A stretch of DNA of 5,827 nt from Bacteroidia bacterium. GTDB taxonomy: Bacteria; Bacteroidota; Bacteroidia; Bacteroidales; Azobacteroidaceae. Location of the stretch: NCBI GenBank assembly GCA_025996695.1, contig BNTP01000144.1:1-5827 (forward strand), read 5' to 3'. The notes under the pieces are model-generated. The model saw only the letters and a list, made by a program, of their open reading frames with translations, was not told where the DNA came from and ran no database searches. The position numbers and the translations under genes are program-made. This document shows, in pieces, positions 1 through 5,827 of the stretch. Every line of letters begins with the position of its first letter. The first letter of the stretch is position 1.

Positions 1-294
1 GCTTTGAGTTTGCTCCGTTACACGATTCGGGACAAGGAAGCAAGCGATGCTTTGATTGATGAATACATCAAAAATTGGGACATCGAACGCCTCTCGGCCT
101 GTGATCTTTACGTGATGGAAATGGGTGTAACTGAAATTCAAAACTTCCCGAGCATTCCGATTGTTGTCAGCCTGAACGAGTACGTGGAGCTGGCACGCTA
201 TTATAGCACGCCAAAAAGTTCCCAATTTATCAACGGCATTTTGGACGCTATCGCAACTAAATTGAAAAAAGAAGGCAAATTGTTCAAAAACTAA
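1..294 (+). CDS. nusB: Transcription antitermination protein NusB, C-terminal part (5' end outside window)
   Basis: NusB binds boxA RNA with ribosomal protein S10 (NusE) and helps RNA polymerase read through rRNA operons. The reading frame is open from base 1 and ends with TAA at 292-294, giving 97 visible residues. The segment VSLNEYVELARYYSTPKS followed by SSQFINGILD matches the last helices of the NusB fold (in E. coli VAINEAIELAKSFG... followed by KFVNGVLD). The upstream part with the aspartate-rich WDIERLSACDLYVMEMG helix also fits. The TTG codons near the left edge are internal codons, not starts. Bacteroidetes NusB proteins are usually much longer (around 300 residues) than the E. coli form, so roughly two thirds of the gene is probably missing to the left. 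Identification is firm; the full length cannot be judged. Confidence 0.93.
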   Translation, partial: ALSLLRYTIRDKEASDALIDEYIKNWDIERLSACDLYVMEMGVTEIQNFPSIPIVVSLNEYVELARYYSTPKSSQFINGILDAIATKLKKEGKLFKN

Positions 295-313
295 TAATTT
301 TTTTGTATCTTTG
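280..313 (+). promoter_or_regulatory. Probable Bacteroidetes-type promoter for yajC and the genes behind it
   Basis: The sequence TATCTTTG at 306-313 fits the Bacteroidetes -7 consensus TAnnTTTG exactly. It lies in the only sizeable intergenic gap, behind a run of seven T (298-304). The -33 element is weak: only a TTG at 280-282 is visible, with a spacer of 23 bases, a little long. Transcription would begin near 318-322, leaving a leader of about 35 bases before the yajC ATG at 356. That leader ends in an AT-rich stretch without a Shine-Dalgarno sequence, as is usual in this phylum. The assignment rests on a consensus match, not on transcript data. Confidence 0.6.
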
Positions 314-355
314 TCGCGGCAAATAATAAAGGTGAAAACATTAAATTAATAAAAT

Positions 356-679
356 ATGACTTTAGGGACTATTCTTTTACAAGCGGCTGCTCCAGCGGCG
401 GGCGGTGGCCAATACAGCGGCATCATCATGATTGTGCTGTTGTTTGTGATCATGTATTTTTTCATGATTCGTCCACAACAAAAACAGCGTAAAGAAATCG
501 AAAAACAGCGTGCAGCACTGACTACCGGCGATAAAATAATTACCGCAGGTGGCGTGCATGGCAAATTGAAAGAAATCAACGATGCTACTTATGTAATTGA
601 AGTGGCTGATGGCGTGAAAATTACGATTGATAAAACATCCGTATTTGCCGCACCCAATGGAACTGAGATCCGGAAGTAA
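356..679 (+). CDS. yajC: Preprotein translocase subunit YajC
   Basis: YajC is a small inner-membrane protein that associates with SecDF and the SecYEG channel and supports protein export; it is usually not essential. The product has 107 residues, a normal length for the family. An Ala/Gly/Pro-rich N terminus (residues 10-19) is followed by one membrane helix (about 21-38). Next comes the family signature RPQQKQRKE (39-47), just inside the membrane, and then the small cytosolic domain with GDKIITAGGVHGKL (58-71). The ATG at 356 is the natural start: it sits behind an AT-rich leader and gives the expected short N terminus before the helix. The gene directly follows nusB, an order common in Bacteroidales, and its last 23 bases overlap the next reading frame. 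Confidence 0.95.
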   Translation: MTLGTILLQAAAPAAGGGQYSGIIMIVLLFVIMYFFMIRPQQKQRKEIEKQRAALTTGDKIITAGGVHGKLKEINDATYVIEVADGVKITIDKTSVFAAPNGTEIRK

Positions 680-911
680 GGAAGAAATAAAAGATGAAAT
701 TGTTGCTGAAATCGCTGAAATAGAAAAAAAAGCGAAAATATTTTTCAGCAGCGAAAGTTGGCGAAATATGCTGACCTTTCTTGTTTTTGTCGTTTTGGCT
801 TGCTGTTTTTGGCTGCTACAATACTATCAGAAATACCATCACGATGAATTTGTATCACCTGCAACAGAGGATTTTATTGAAATTCCCGTTGATTCAAGTT
901 TGCTCCGATGA
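657..911 (+). CDS. YbbR/CdaR-like protein reduced to its N-terminal membrane anchor (truncated)
   Basis: This frame encodes 84 residues from the ATG at 657, which lies inside the end of yajC; a TTG at 627 and an ATG at 768-770 are other possible starts. A charged, probably helical N terminus (residues 8-27) leads to FFSSESWRNM (29-38) and one membrane helix, LTFLVFVVLACCFWLLQ (39-55). This layout of 'FLxSExWRNxLxFL...FWLLQ' is what I know from the N terminus of Bacteroidetes YbbR-like proteins, which sit between yajC and coaE in many genomes. Those proteins are usually around 300 residues or more and carry several extracytoplasmic YbbR domains. Here only about 29 residues follow the helix before the stop, which overlaps the coaE start (ATGA). 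In Firmicutes the related CdaR binds and regulates the diadenylate cyclase CdaA; the role in Bacteroidetes is unclear. Either a deletion remnant kept in frame for coupling to coaE, or a short membrane protein in its own right. That the frame is real is likely; its function is not known. Confidence 0.66.
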   Translation: MELRSGSKEEIKDEIVAEIAEIEKKAKIFFSSESWRNMLTFLVFVVLACCFWLLQYYQKYHHDEFVSPATEDFIEIPVDSSLLR

Positions 912-1615
912 TAACGATAGGCATCACAGGCGGCATAGGCAGTGGCAAATCCGTTGTTTCTAAATTGCTCGAAATCAACGGCATAGCGGTCTATGATTCC
1001 GACATGGAAGCCAAACGGTTGACGGCTACATCACCGGTCATTCGCGAAAAATTGACGGAGCGGTTTGGTACGCAGTTGTATCTTGACGGCCAATTGGATA
1101 AAGCCAAATTGGCGTCGTTGGTTTTCACGACCGCTGCGGTTGTTCCCGAGCAGGGAGGTATTGGAGTTTGCGAGAATCAACCCGCCGCAATCTCGCAAAA
1201 ATCGCCGATGGACAGTCATTTGGCGTATGTCAATTCGGTGATTCATCCTGAGGTGGCACGCGATTTTATTGCTTGGAAAGAACAGAACGAGCAAGAAAAT
1301 GCCAGACCTGGTAATTTTAACAGAGGGGGGCGAGGCAAACCTGCAAGGGCAATTGCCTTGGAATCCGCTATTTTGTTTGAATCCGGTTTCGATAAATTAG
1401 TGGATGTAACGGTGACGGTTGATGCTCCTTTGCAAGTGAAAATTGATCGCGTGAAGCAACGTGATAATCTGTCGGAACAGGCTGTGTGCGAGCGAATTAG
1501 CAATCAAATGCCTGACGAGAAACGGAACAGGTTGGCTGATTATGTGATAGCCAATGACGGCCAACAGGCATTGATTCCTCAAGTAGAGGATTTGTTGCGA
1601 AAAATTGAAAAATAG
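908..1615 (+). CDS. coaE: Dephospho-CoA kinase with two extra internal segments
   Basis: CoaE phosphorylates the 3'-hydroxyl of dephospho-CoA with ATP, the last step of coenzyme A synthesis, in the cytosol. The Walker A loop is GGIGSGKS (residues 8-15). It is followed by the substrate-side YDSDMEAKRL (29-38), the family VNSVIHPEV (108-116), ESAILFESGFD (152-162), and the lid and C-terminal elements RVKQRD (181-186) and NQMPDEKRNRLADYVIANDG (199-218). All expected catalytic elements are present, so the enzyme is probably active. At 235 residues it is longer than the usual 195-210. The excess lies in two places: about residues 75-105 and about residues 126-147, both rich in Gly, Pro, Asn, Gln and Arg and unlike the rest of the protein. 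The ATG at 908 overlaps the stop of the preceding frame (ATGA), suggesting translational coupling. lolA begins 23 bases after the stop. Confidence 0.95.
   Translation: MITIGITGGIGSGKSVVSKLLEINGIAVYDSDMEAKRLTATSPVIREKLTERFGTQLYLDGQLDKAKLASLVFTTAAVVPEQGGIGVCENQPAAISQKSPMDSHLAYVNSVIHPEVARDFIAWKEQNEQENARPGNFNRGGRGKPARAIALESAILFESGFDKLVDVTVTVDAPLQVKIDRVKQRDNLSEQAVCERISNQMPDEKRNRLADYVIANDGQQALIPQVEDLLRKIEK
1130..1222 (+). other. In-frame insertion 1 in coaE (about 30 codons) with an inverted repeat
   Basis: In CoaE the helix corresponding to LASLVF is normally followed after about ten residues by the (V/L)NxxxHP motif. Here about 30 residues of low-complexity type (for example VPEQGGIGVCENQ) lie in between, and the frame is kept. 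The DNA contains a perfect 9-bp inverted repeat, TTTGCGAGA at 1167-1175 and TCTCGCAAA at 1191-1199, around a 15-base centre. The edges are estimated from memory of the family, to within a few codons. It may be a small mobile or repeat element captured in frame, or a natural loop extension. Confidence 0.55.
1167..1199. repeat. Perfect 9-bp inverted repeat inside coaE
   Basis: The arms TTTGCGAGA (1167-1175) and TCTCGCAAA (1191-1199) are exact reverse complements, separated by 15 bases (1176-1190, containing CCCGCCGC). Transcribed, they could form a hairpin in the middle of the coaE message. No T-run follows, so it is not a terminator. The repeat sits wholly within the extra segment that other CoaE proteins lack, which links it to the insertion rather than to the enzyme. 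Confidence 0.7.
1283..1348 (+). other. In-frame insertion 2 in coaE (about 20 codons)
   Basis: Between DFIAWKEQ and the conserved ALESAILFESGFD, where relatives have a short turn, this protein carries about 20 extra residues with NARPGNFNRGGRGKPAR. The DNA includes a run of six G (1325-1330), the small hairpin-prone CCAGACCTGG (1302-1311) and, at the right edge, the 10-bp palindrome GGCAATTGCC (1348-1357). The Gly/Arg/Asn composition differs from the rest of CoaE. Edges are estimates. A surface loop of this kind need not disturb catalysis, since it lies before the strand leading to the conserved FESGFD. Confidence 0.5.
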
Positions 1616-1638
1616 TTGAATAAAAAATATAATAATAG

Positions 1639-2301
1639 ATGAAAACAATTTATAATTTTACCAGATTGCTGGCGATCGTTTGTTGTGTAGTGTGCTTCGG
1701 ATCTGCCGCACAGGCACAAAATAAGACTGCGAAAACGTGGCTCGACAAGTCGTCGACGGCATTTACAGCTGCCGGAACGTGGTCGGCCGATTTTTCGATG
1801 ACGATTAAGATGGCAACCCAAAAAACGGCACGCTCTTTTGATGGCACGATTGATGTGAAAGGTGCAAAATATCACCTGAATGTGCCGGAAATGGAATTGT
1901 GGTTTGACAGCAAGACACAGTGGGTACTCCAAAAAGATTTTCAAGAGGTCAACGTATCTGAACCCGGAGCGCAAGAAGCACAACAACTCAACCCTGCGTT
2001 CCTGTTTACACTCTACCAAAAGGATTGCAGCTACAGCTATTTGGGCGAGAAAACAGAAAACGGGCGAAAAGTGCACGAAGTGGAACTTATCCCGCAAAGC
2101 AAAAAAAGCGATTTGACAAAAGTTGTGTTGCAAATCAGTGCTACCGACGCGATGCCCACGAAAATGCACCTTTTTTATCGCAATAATACAGAAAATATTA
2201 TACTTATAAATAAGTACCGCAAAAATCTCAGTCTTCCGGACAGTTTTTTTAGTTTCGACCCCCAAAAATATCCGAAAGTAGACGTCATAGACTTAAGATA
2301 A
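1639..2301 (+). CDS. lolA: LolA-like outer-membrane lipoprotein carrier protein
   Basis: LolA-type proteins carry lipoproteins through the periplasm from the LolCDE transporter to the outer membrane. The product has 220 residues. A signal peptide is clear: a short basic start, a hydrophobic core (about 10-22), and a likely cleavage AQA|Q after residue 26, with no lipobox. The mature part shows the beta-rich pattern of the Bacteroidetes LolA-like family: FDGTIDVKGAKYHL (67-80), the W-rich strand LWFDSKTQWVL (87-97), VNVSEP (104-109), LNPAFLFTLY (117-126), and the C-terminal FSFDPQKYPKVDVIDLR (204-220), which is very typical. No LolB is seen here, and Bacteroidetes are generally thought to lack it. 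The ATG at 1639 follows an AT-rich gap of 23 bases after coaE. The stop TAA shares its last base with the trxB start (TAATG), so the two are likely translated in coupling. Confidence 0.88.
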   Translation: MKTIYNFTRLLAIVCCVVCFGSAAQAQNKTAKTWLDKSSTAFTAAGTWSADFSMTIKMATQKTARSFDGTIDVKGAKYHLNVPEMELWFDSKTQWVLQKDFQEVNVSEPGAQEAQQLNPAFLFTLYQKDCSYSYLGEKTENGRKVHEVELIPQSKKSDLTKVVLQISATDAMPTKMHLFYRNNTENIILINKYRKNLSLPDSFFSFDPQKYPKVDVIDLR

Positions 2302-3224
2302 TGGAAGCAGTAAGATGTTTAATCATAGGTTCGGGTCCCGCTGGCTACACCGCTGCGATTTATACCTCGCGTGCTAATCTTGCACCCGTGTTGTATGAAG
2401 GCATTCAGCCCGGCGGACAGTTGACCATTACCACCGAAGTGGAAAACTTTCCCGGTTATCCGAATGGCATCTCCGGCACCGCGATGATGGAGGAATTGCA
2501 CGCCCAAGCCGCACGGTTTGGGGCTGACATCCGGCGGGGGATTGTGACGGCTTGCGATTTGTCGAAACGTCCTTACAAAGTGACCATTGACGACAAAACA
2601 GAGATTGCTTCCGAAACGATTATCATCGCCACAGGTGCTTCAGCCAAGTTTTTAGGCTTGCCTGACGAACAAAAATATGCCGGTTTGGGCGTGTCTGCCT
2701 GCGCTACATGCGACGGATTTTTCTACCGCAAAAAAGTGGTTGCCGTAGTTGGTGGAGGCGATTCGGCTTGCGAAGAAGCGATGTATCTGGCAGGATTAGC
2801 AAGCAAAGTGTACTTAATCGTGCGCAAAGACTATTTGCGCGCTTCCCAAATCATGCAAGACCGCGTGCAAAATCACCCGAACATCGAAGTGTTGTTCAAC
2901 ACCAACACCCTCGGCTTGTTTGGCGAACAATTCGTCGAAGGCGCTCATTTGGTGCGTACGATTGGCGGAAAAGAAGAAAAATTTGACATCGCCATCGACG
3001 GTTTTTTCTTGGCCATCGGTCACAAACCCAATTCAGACGTATTCAAACACTATTTGGAACGCGATGAAAATGGTTACATCAAAACGACTTGGGGCACTAC
3101 ACGTACCAATATTCCGGGCGTTTACGCAGCGGGCGACGTGGCTGACCCCAATTATCGACAAGCCGTAGTAGCGGCAGGAATGGGTTGTGTCGCAGCCATT
3201 GAAGTAGAACGATTTCTGTCTTGA
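2301..3224 (+). CDS. trxB: Thioredoxin-disulfide reductase (NADPH, FAD)
   Basis: TrxB passes electrons from NADPH through FAD and a redox-active disulfide to oxidised thioredoxin in the cytosol. The product has 307 residues, normal for the low-molecular-weight bacterial type. The N-terminal FAD-binding loop is GSGPAG (10-15). The active-site disulfide is CATC followed by D (C134, C137, D138), inserted in the NADPH domain as usual. The NADPH loop is GGGDSA (151-156). The region that reads the 2'-phosphate of NADPH (HRRDxxRA in E. coli) is VRKDYLRA (174-181). It keeps basic residues at R175, K176 and R180 but has V in place of H, so NADPH use is still likely. The second FAD motif, GVYAAGDV (273-280) with D279, is followed by RQAVVAAGMG (286-295). 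The ATG at 2301 overlaps the lolA stop by one base; prfA follows after 9 bases. Confidence 0.97.
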   Translation: MEAVRCLIIGSGPAGYTAAIYTSRANLAPVLYEGIQPGGQLTITTEVENFPGYPNGISGTAMMEELHAQAARFGADIRRGIVTACDLSKRPYKVTIDDKTEIASETIIIATGASAKFLGLPDEQKYAGLGVSACATCDGFFYRKKVVAVVGGGDSACEEAMYLAGLASKVYLIVRKDYLRASQIMQDRVQNHPNIEVLFNTNTLGLFGEQFVEGAHLVRTIGGKEEKFDIAIDGFFLAIGHKPNSDVFKHYLERDENGYIKTTWGTTRTNIPGVYAAGDVADPNYRQAVVAAGMGCVAAIEVERFLS

Positions 3225-3233
3225 ACTGTGATT

Positions 3234-4316
3234 ATGGCAAATTCATTATTAGACAAATTGAACACATTAGCGCTCCGATTGGATGAAATCGGGATTCTCA
3301 TCACAGATCCGTCGGTGCTGTCTGACCGAAAGTGGTATGTGAAACTGTCGCGGGAATATAGCGAGCTGAAAAAAATTAAAGAGGCACACGATAAATATCG
3401 GAGCATGTTGTCCAATATGGCTGAAGCCAAGGAAATTTTGGATACGGAAAACGACTCCGAAATGCGTGGGTTGGCCAAAGCAGAAATTGACGAGTTAGAA
3501 CTGCAAATTCCCGAAATGGAAGAAACAATCAAACTCTTATTGATTCCGGCCGACCCCGAAGACGGGAAAGATGTGGTTATGGAAATTCGGGGCGGAACAG
3601 GAGGCGATGAAGCGGCGATTTTTGCAGGCGATTTGTTCAAAATGTACACCCGCTACATCGAATCAAACGGTTGGAAAATACAAGTTACGAGTTTCAGCGA
3701 AGGCACGATTGGCGGCTATAAAGAAATCGTTTTCACGGTGTCGGGCGAAAATGTTTACGGCACATTAAAATATGAATCGGGCGTACACCGCGTGCAGCGT
3801 GTGCCGCAAACCGAAACGCAAGGGCGCGTACACACCTCGGCAGCCACGGTGGCAGTGTTGCCCGAAGCCGAAGAGGTGGACGTGGAAATCAATCCCGCTG
3901 ATTTGGAAATTCAAACGGCACGTTCGAGTGGTGCCGGCGGGCAAAATGTGAACAAGGTGGAAACAAAAGTGCAAATCACGCACAAGCCGACAGGCATTCA
4001 GGTGCAATGTCAGGTGACGCGTTCGCAGCTTGAAAACAAAGAAATGGCCATGCAGATGTTGCGCAACAAGCTATACGACATAGAACTCCAAAAACACTTG
4101 TCGGCTATCTCGTCCAAGCGCAAAACGATGGTATCCACCGGCGATCGTTCCGCCAAAATTCGCACTTACAACTATCCACAAGGGCGTATCACCGAACATC
4201 GCATCAATTACACCGTTTATAATTTGGACGATTTTATGAATGGCAACATTCAGGATGTAATCAACCGGTTGATGGTCGCCGAAAATACAGAACGCATGAT
4301 AGAAAACGAAATTTAA
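3234..4316 (+). CDS. prfA: Peptide chain release factor 1
   Basis: RF1 recognises the stop codons UAA and UAG in the ribosomal A site and triggers release of the finished protein. From the ATG at 3234 the product has 360 residues, matching the family. A GTG at 3228 would add only two residues (Met-Ile) and is less likely, because relatives begin with MA-type N termini directly before SLLDKL. The N-terminal helical domain (about 1-100) is followed by the RF core with [13 protein letters not shown] (116-128). The stop-codon reading tripeptide is PQT (191-193, in [15 protein letters not shown]), the PxT form expected for RF1 rather than the SPF of RF2. The catalytic GGQ is at 235-237 (in [14 protein letters not shown]), with Q237 the residue methylated by PrmC in relatives. 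The stretch [15 protein letters not shown] (310-324) is also typical. No sign of a frameshift. Confidence 0.97.
   Translation: MANSLLDKLNTLALRLDEIGILITDPSVLSDRKWYVKLSREYSELKKIKEAHDKYRSMLSNMAEAKEILDTENDSEMRGLAKAEIDELELQIPEMEETIKLLLIPADPEDGKDVVMEIRGGTGGDEAAIFAGDLFKMYTRYIESNGWKIQVTSFSEGTIGGYKEIVFTVSGENVYGTLKYESGVHRVQRVPQTETQGRVHTSAATVAVLPEAEEVDVEINPADLEIQTARSSGAGGQNVNKVETKVQITHKPTGIQVQCQVTRSQLENKEMAMQMLRNKLYDIELQKHLSAISSKRKTMVSTGDRSAKIRTYNYPQGRITEHRINYTVYNLDDFMNGNIQDVINRLMVAENTERMIENEI
4260..4273. repeat. 14-bp perfect palindrome near the end of prfA
   Basis: ATCAACCGGTTGAT reads the same on both strands. It lies in codons for Val-Ile-Asn-Arg-Leu-Met in the conserved C terminus of RF1, which may be enough to explain it. 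It shares the 10-base core CAACCGGTTG with the longer palindrome at 5451-5468. No function can be assigned. Confidence 0.45.
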
Positions 4317-4327
4317 AAATAATTTAT

Positions 4328-5827
4328 ATGAAAACATTCTCTCTAACATCTGTCCTCGAAGGACTACAAATGGTCATCAAACGTTTCCCAATCACATTGC
4401 TGCTGCTCGTCGGCACCGCCATAGTGAGCTGGATGGCAATCAACGAAGTGTCGTCCGATGGAATTCACATTCCTTTCCAGCTTTTGATTTTCTTCTCGTT
4501 TGGTACCATTGTCAGCATCACCACCACGCTTGGAGTGGAAAATTTCAAGATTCAACCATGGAAACAATATGACATAACTTTGATTTGTGTCTTTCTGTGG
4601 GGTGTGTATTGCCTTTTTTTGCCGGATGATCATCAAATGAATTTTGATTTGGGTCTGCAACTTTTGATACTCGGTGGCGTGTTTATTGCTTCGGCATTTT
4701 TCATTTCTTTTCTGAAAAAAAATCAGGATGCCGCATTTTGGGAATTTTCAAAAACGGTTATTGTCCGCTTATTTTTAGCAGGAATTTTTGGTGCAGTCGT
4801 CTTTGGAGGCTTGGCATTGGCTTTGGTAGCCATTGATAATTTGTTCGGAGTAGACATTTCAGAACAATGTTATCGAAATTTAGCTATTTTTTGCTTTGAA
4901 TTGTTCGCTCCCATTTATTTTTTGGCAGTCATTCCTGACCAGACAGAAAAATTGCACGCAAATCTATCTTTTCATCCGGCACTTAAAGTTTTTGGATTGT
5001 ACATTTTGCTTCCAATTTTGACGATTTACACCCTCATTTTATATGCTTACCTGATCAAAATTGCCGTGTTATGGGAACTTCCAAACGGCTGGGTATCTAC
5101 TTTAGTGTCAATATTGGCAAGCGGCGGCTTCCTAGTCATTATGATATTGTATCCGGCATGGTTGAAAAAAGAAAACAAGGTTGTCACGTTTCTTACCCGC
5201 TATTTTGGATTATTAATTCTTCCGTTATTAGTCCTGATGACTATCGGCATTTTACGCCGTATCGACGATTACGGCATCAGCGTCAACCGCTGTTATATTC
5301 TTTTGCTAAATCTTTGGTTTTATGGCATCAGCATCTATTTGCTTCTGAGCAAAAACAAGTCCATCAAATGGATAGTCATTTCGGCAACCGTTATTTTGCT
5401 GCTCACTTCCATTGGTCCGTGGCGGATTTCCAATCTCGTCAAACATTCGATTTCCAACCGGTTGGAAACGACTCTGAATCAGTTGGATTGTTTGAAAAAT
5501 GGGAAAATTTCGCTGGCTGATTCCAAATCCTGTTTTGCTGCAATGGATTCAACAGCCAAAGCCTCTATTCGGGAACCGCTTGACTATTTGGCAGATTCTT
5601 ATGGCATGGAAAGCGTAAAGTCGTTTTTCGTGGAAGATATTCACGAAAAATCTATGTTCAGCATTATTGATGACTTAGACTTAACTAAAAGAACGGCGAT
5701 AGAGCCAATAGAAAACAGTGAGCGAGAATTTTTGTTTGACGTGAAAGATATTCAACTTCCAAGTATAAACAATTATAAGTCGTTTATTTTCATTGACATA
5801 CCCAATAATCAAATAAACAACGGACAA
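4328..5827 (+). CDS. DUF4153-family polytopic membrane protein, 3' end outside window
   Basis: The frame starting at the ATG at 4328 is open for exactly 500 codons to the window edge and has no stop, so the gene is incomplete on the right. About eleven membrane helices are visible (near residues 21-38, 50-68, 83-98, 109-129, 147-169, 185-203, 219-243, 255-277, 292-309, 322-340 and 346-362). A mainly hydrophilic part follows from about 370 to the end. The segment PAWLKKENK (276-284) and especially LRRIDDYGISVNRCYILLLN (309-328) are characteristic of DUF4153 proteins of Bacteroidetes, whose role is unknown; some relatives are annotated only as membrane proteins. Downstream soluble residues 370-500 resemble no catalytic domain I know. 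The start lies 11 bases after prfA in an AT-rich gap with no promoter or terminator visible, so it is probably co-transcribed. A 450-base open frame at 5071-5520 in another phase is a shadow of this gene. Confidence 0.85.
   Translation, partial: MKTFSLTSVLEGLQMVIKRFPITLLLLVGTAIVSWMAINEVSSDGIHIPFQLLIFFSFGTIVSITTTLGVENFKIQPWKQYDITLICVFLWGVYCLFLPDDHQMNFDLGLQLLILGGVFIASAFFISFLKKNQDAAFWEFSKTVIVRLFLAGIFGAVVFGGLALALVAIDNLFGVDISEQCYRNLAIFCFELFAPIYFLAVIPDQTEKLHANLSFHPALKVFGLYILLPILTIYTLILYAYLIKIAVLWELPNGWVSTLVSILASGGFLVIMILYPAWLKKENKVVTFLTRYFGLLILPLLVLMTIGILRRIDDYGISVNRCYILLLNLWFYGISIYLLLSKNKSIKWIVISATVILLLTSIGPWRISNLVKHSISNRLETTLNQLDCLKNGKISLADSKSCFAAMDSTAKASIREPLDYLADSYGMESVKSFFVEDIHEKSMFSIIDDLDLTKRTAIEPIENSEREFLFDVKDIQLPSINNYKSFIFIDIPNNQINNGQ
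5451..5468. repeat. 18-bp perfect palindrome inside the DUF4153 gene
   Basis: TTTCCAACCGGTTGGAAA is identical to its reverse complement over all 18 bases, with no spacer. It falls in codons for Ser-Asn-Arg-Leu-Glu (about residues 376-380), just after the last membrane helix. A palindrome this long is not expected by chance in a window of this size, though reading both strands for many patterns raises the odds. It could act as a protein-binding site, or be a coding coincidence. Confidence 0.6.

Noticed and set aside
694..723. An ATG at 694 opening a short frame (MKLLLKSLK) that ends at TAG 721-723, just before a run of eight A, as a frameshifted start of the YbbR-like gene.
   Set aside because: The stop comes before the A-run, so slippage there could not join the frames, and the frame from 657 reads through without any shift.
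7..907. The 11-base match AGTTTGCTCCG at 7-17 (nusB) and 897-907 (end of the YbbR-like frame), in the same reading phase (Ser-Leu-Leu-Arg), as a possible deletion or recombination scar.
   Set aside because: A few 11-base matches are expected by chance among all pairs of positions in a window of this size, and nothing around either copy extends the similarity.
1167..1199. The inverted repeat in coaE as a transcription terminator or attenuator.
   Set aside because: No T-run follows the right arm, and it sits in the middle of an intact coding frame.
1579..2265. A 228-codon open frame on the minus strand across lolA.
   Set aside because: The plus strand here encodes a clear signal peptide and LolA-like protein. 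The minus frame is rich in Cys, Phe, Arg and His and matches no family I recognise.
3228..3233. GTG at 3228 as the start of prfA.
   Set aside because: ATG lies two codons further on and gives the N terminus and 360-residue length usual for the family; there is no ribosome-binding sequence favouring the GTG.
5071..5520. A 149-codon open frame in a different phase near the right end.
   Set aside because: It overlaps the 500-codon DUF4153 frame, has no membrane or family pattern, and its composition (many His, Arg, Gln) is typical of an out-of-phase reading.

Overview
The window is a stretch of housekeeping genes, all on the + strand, from a bacterium of the phylum Bacteroidetes (Bacteroidota), most likely order Bacteroidales. 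Evidence for this is the gene order (nusB, yajC, a YbbR-like gene, coaE), a LolA-like carrier directly followed by trxB, a DUF4153 membrane protein of the Bacteroidetes type, AT-rich leaders without Shine-Dalgarno sequences, and a good match to the Bacteroidetes -7 promoter element (TAnnTTTG) before yajC. No genus can be named from the sequence.

Layout. 1-294: the C-terminal part of NusB, cut by the window edge. 295-355: the only real intergenic gap, holding a likely promoter. 356-679: yajC, the small membrane partner of the Sec translocon. 657-911: a short YbbR-like gene reduced to its N-terminal membrane anchor. 908-1615: coaE, the last enzyme of coenzyme A synthesis, carrying two unusual in-frame insertions. 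1639-2301: a secreted LolA-like periplasmic lipoprotein carrier. 2301-3224: trxB, thioredoxin reductase. 3234-4316: prfA, peptide chain release factor 1. 4328-5827: a polytopic DUF4153 membrane protein that stays open for 500 codons to the window end.

The genes from yajC onward look like one transcription unit. yajC and the YbbR-like gene overlap by 23 bases, the latter and coaE share ATGA, and lolA and trxB share one base (TAATG). The remaining gaps are 23 bases (coaE-lolA), 9 bases (trxB-prfA) and 11 bases (prfA-DUF4153). No hairpin-plus-T-run terminator was seen anywhere. The products span unrelated functions (secretion, cofactor synthesis, envelope lipoprotein traffic, thiol redox, translation termination), so the grouping reflects co-expression of essential functions rather than one pathway.

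I see no new defence, mobile or RNA-based system. The points worth a second look are the truncated YbbR-like gene, the two insertions in CoaE (one containing a perfect 9-bp inverted repeat), and an 18-bp perfect palindrome inside the DUF4153 gene. No tRNA, rRNA, CRISPR array, insertion sequence or riboswitch was recognised, and no stretch over 300 bases lacks a gene.
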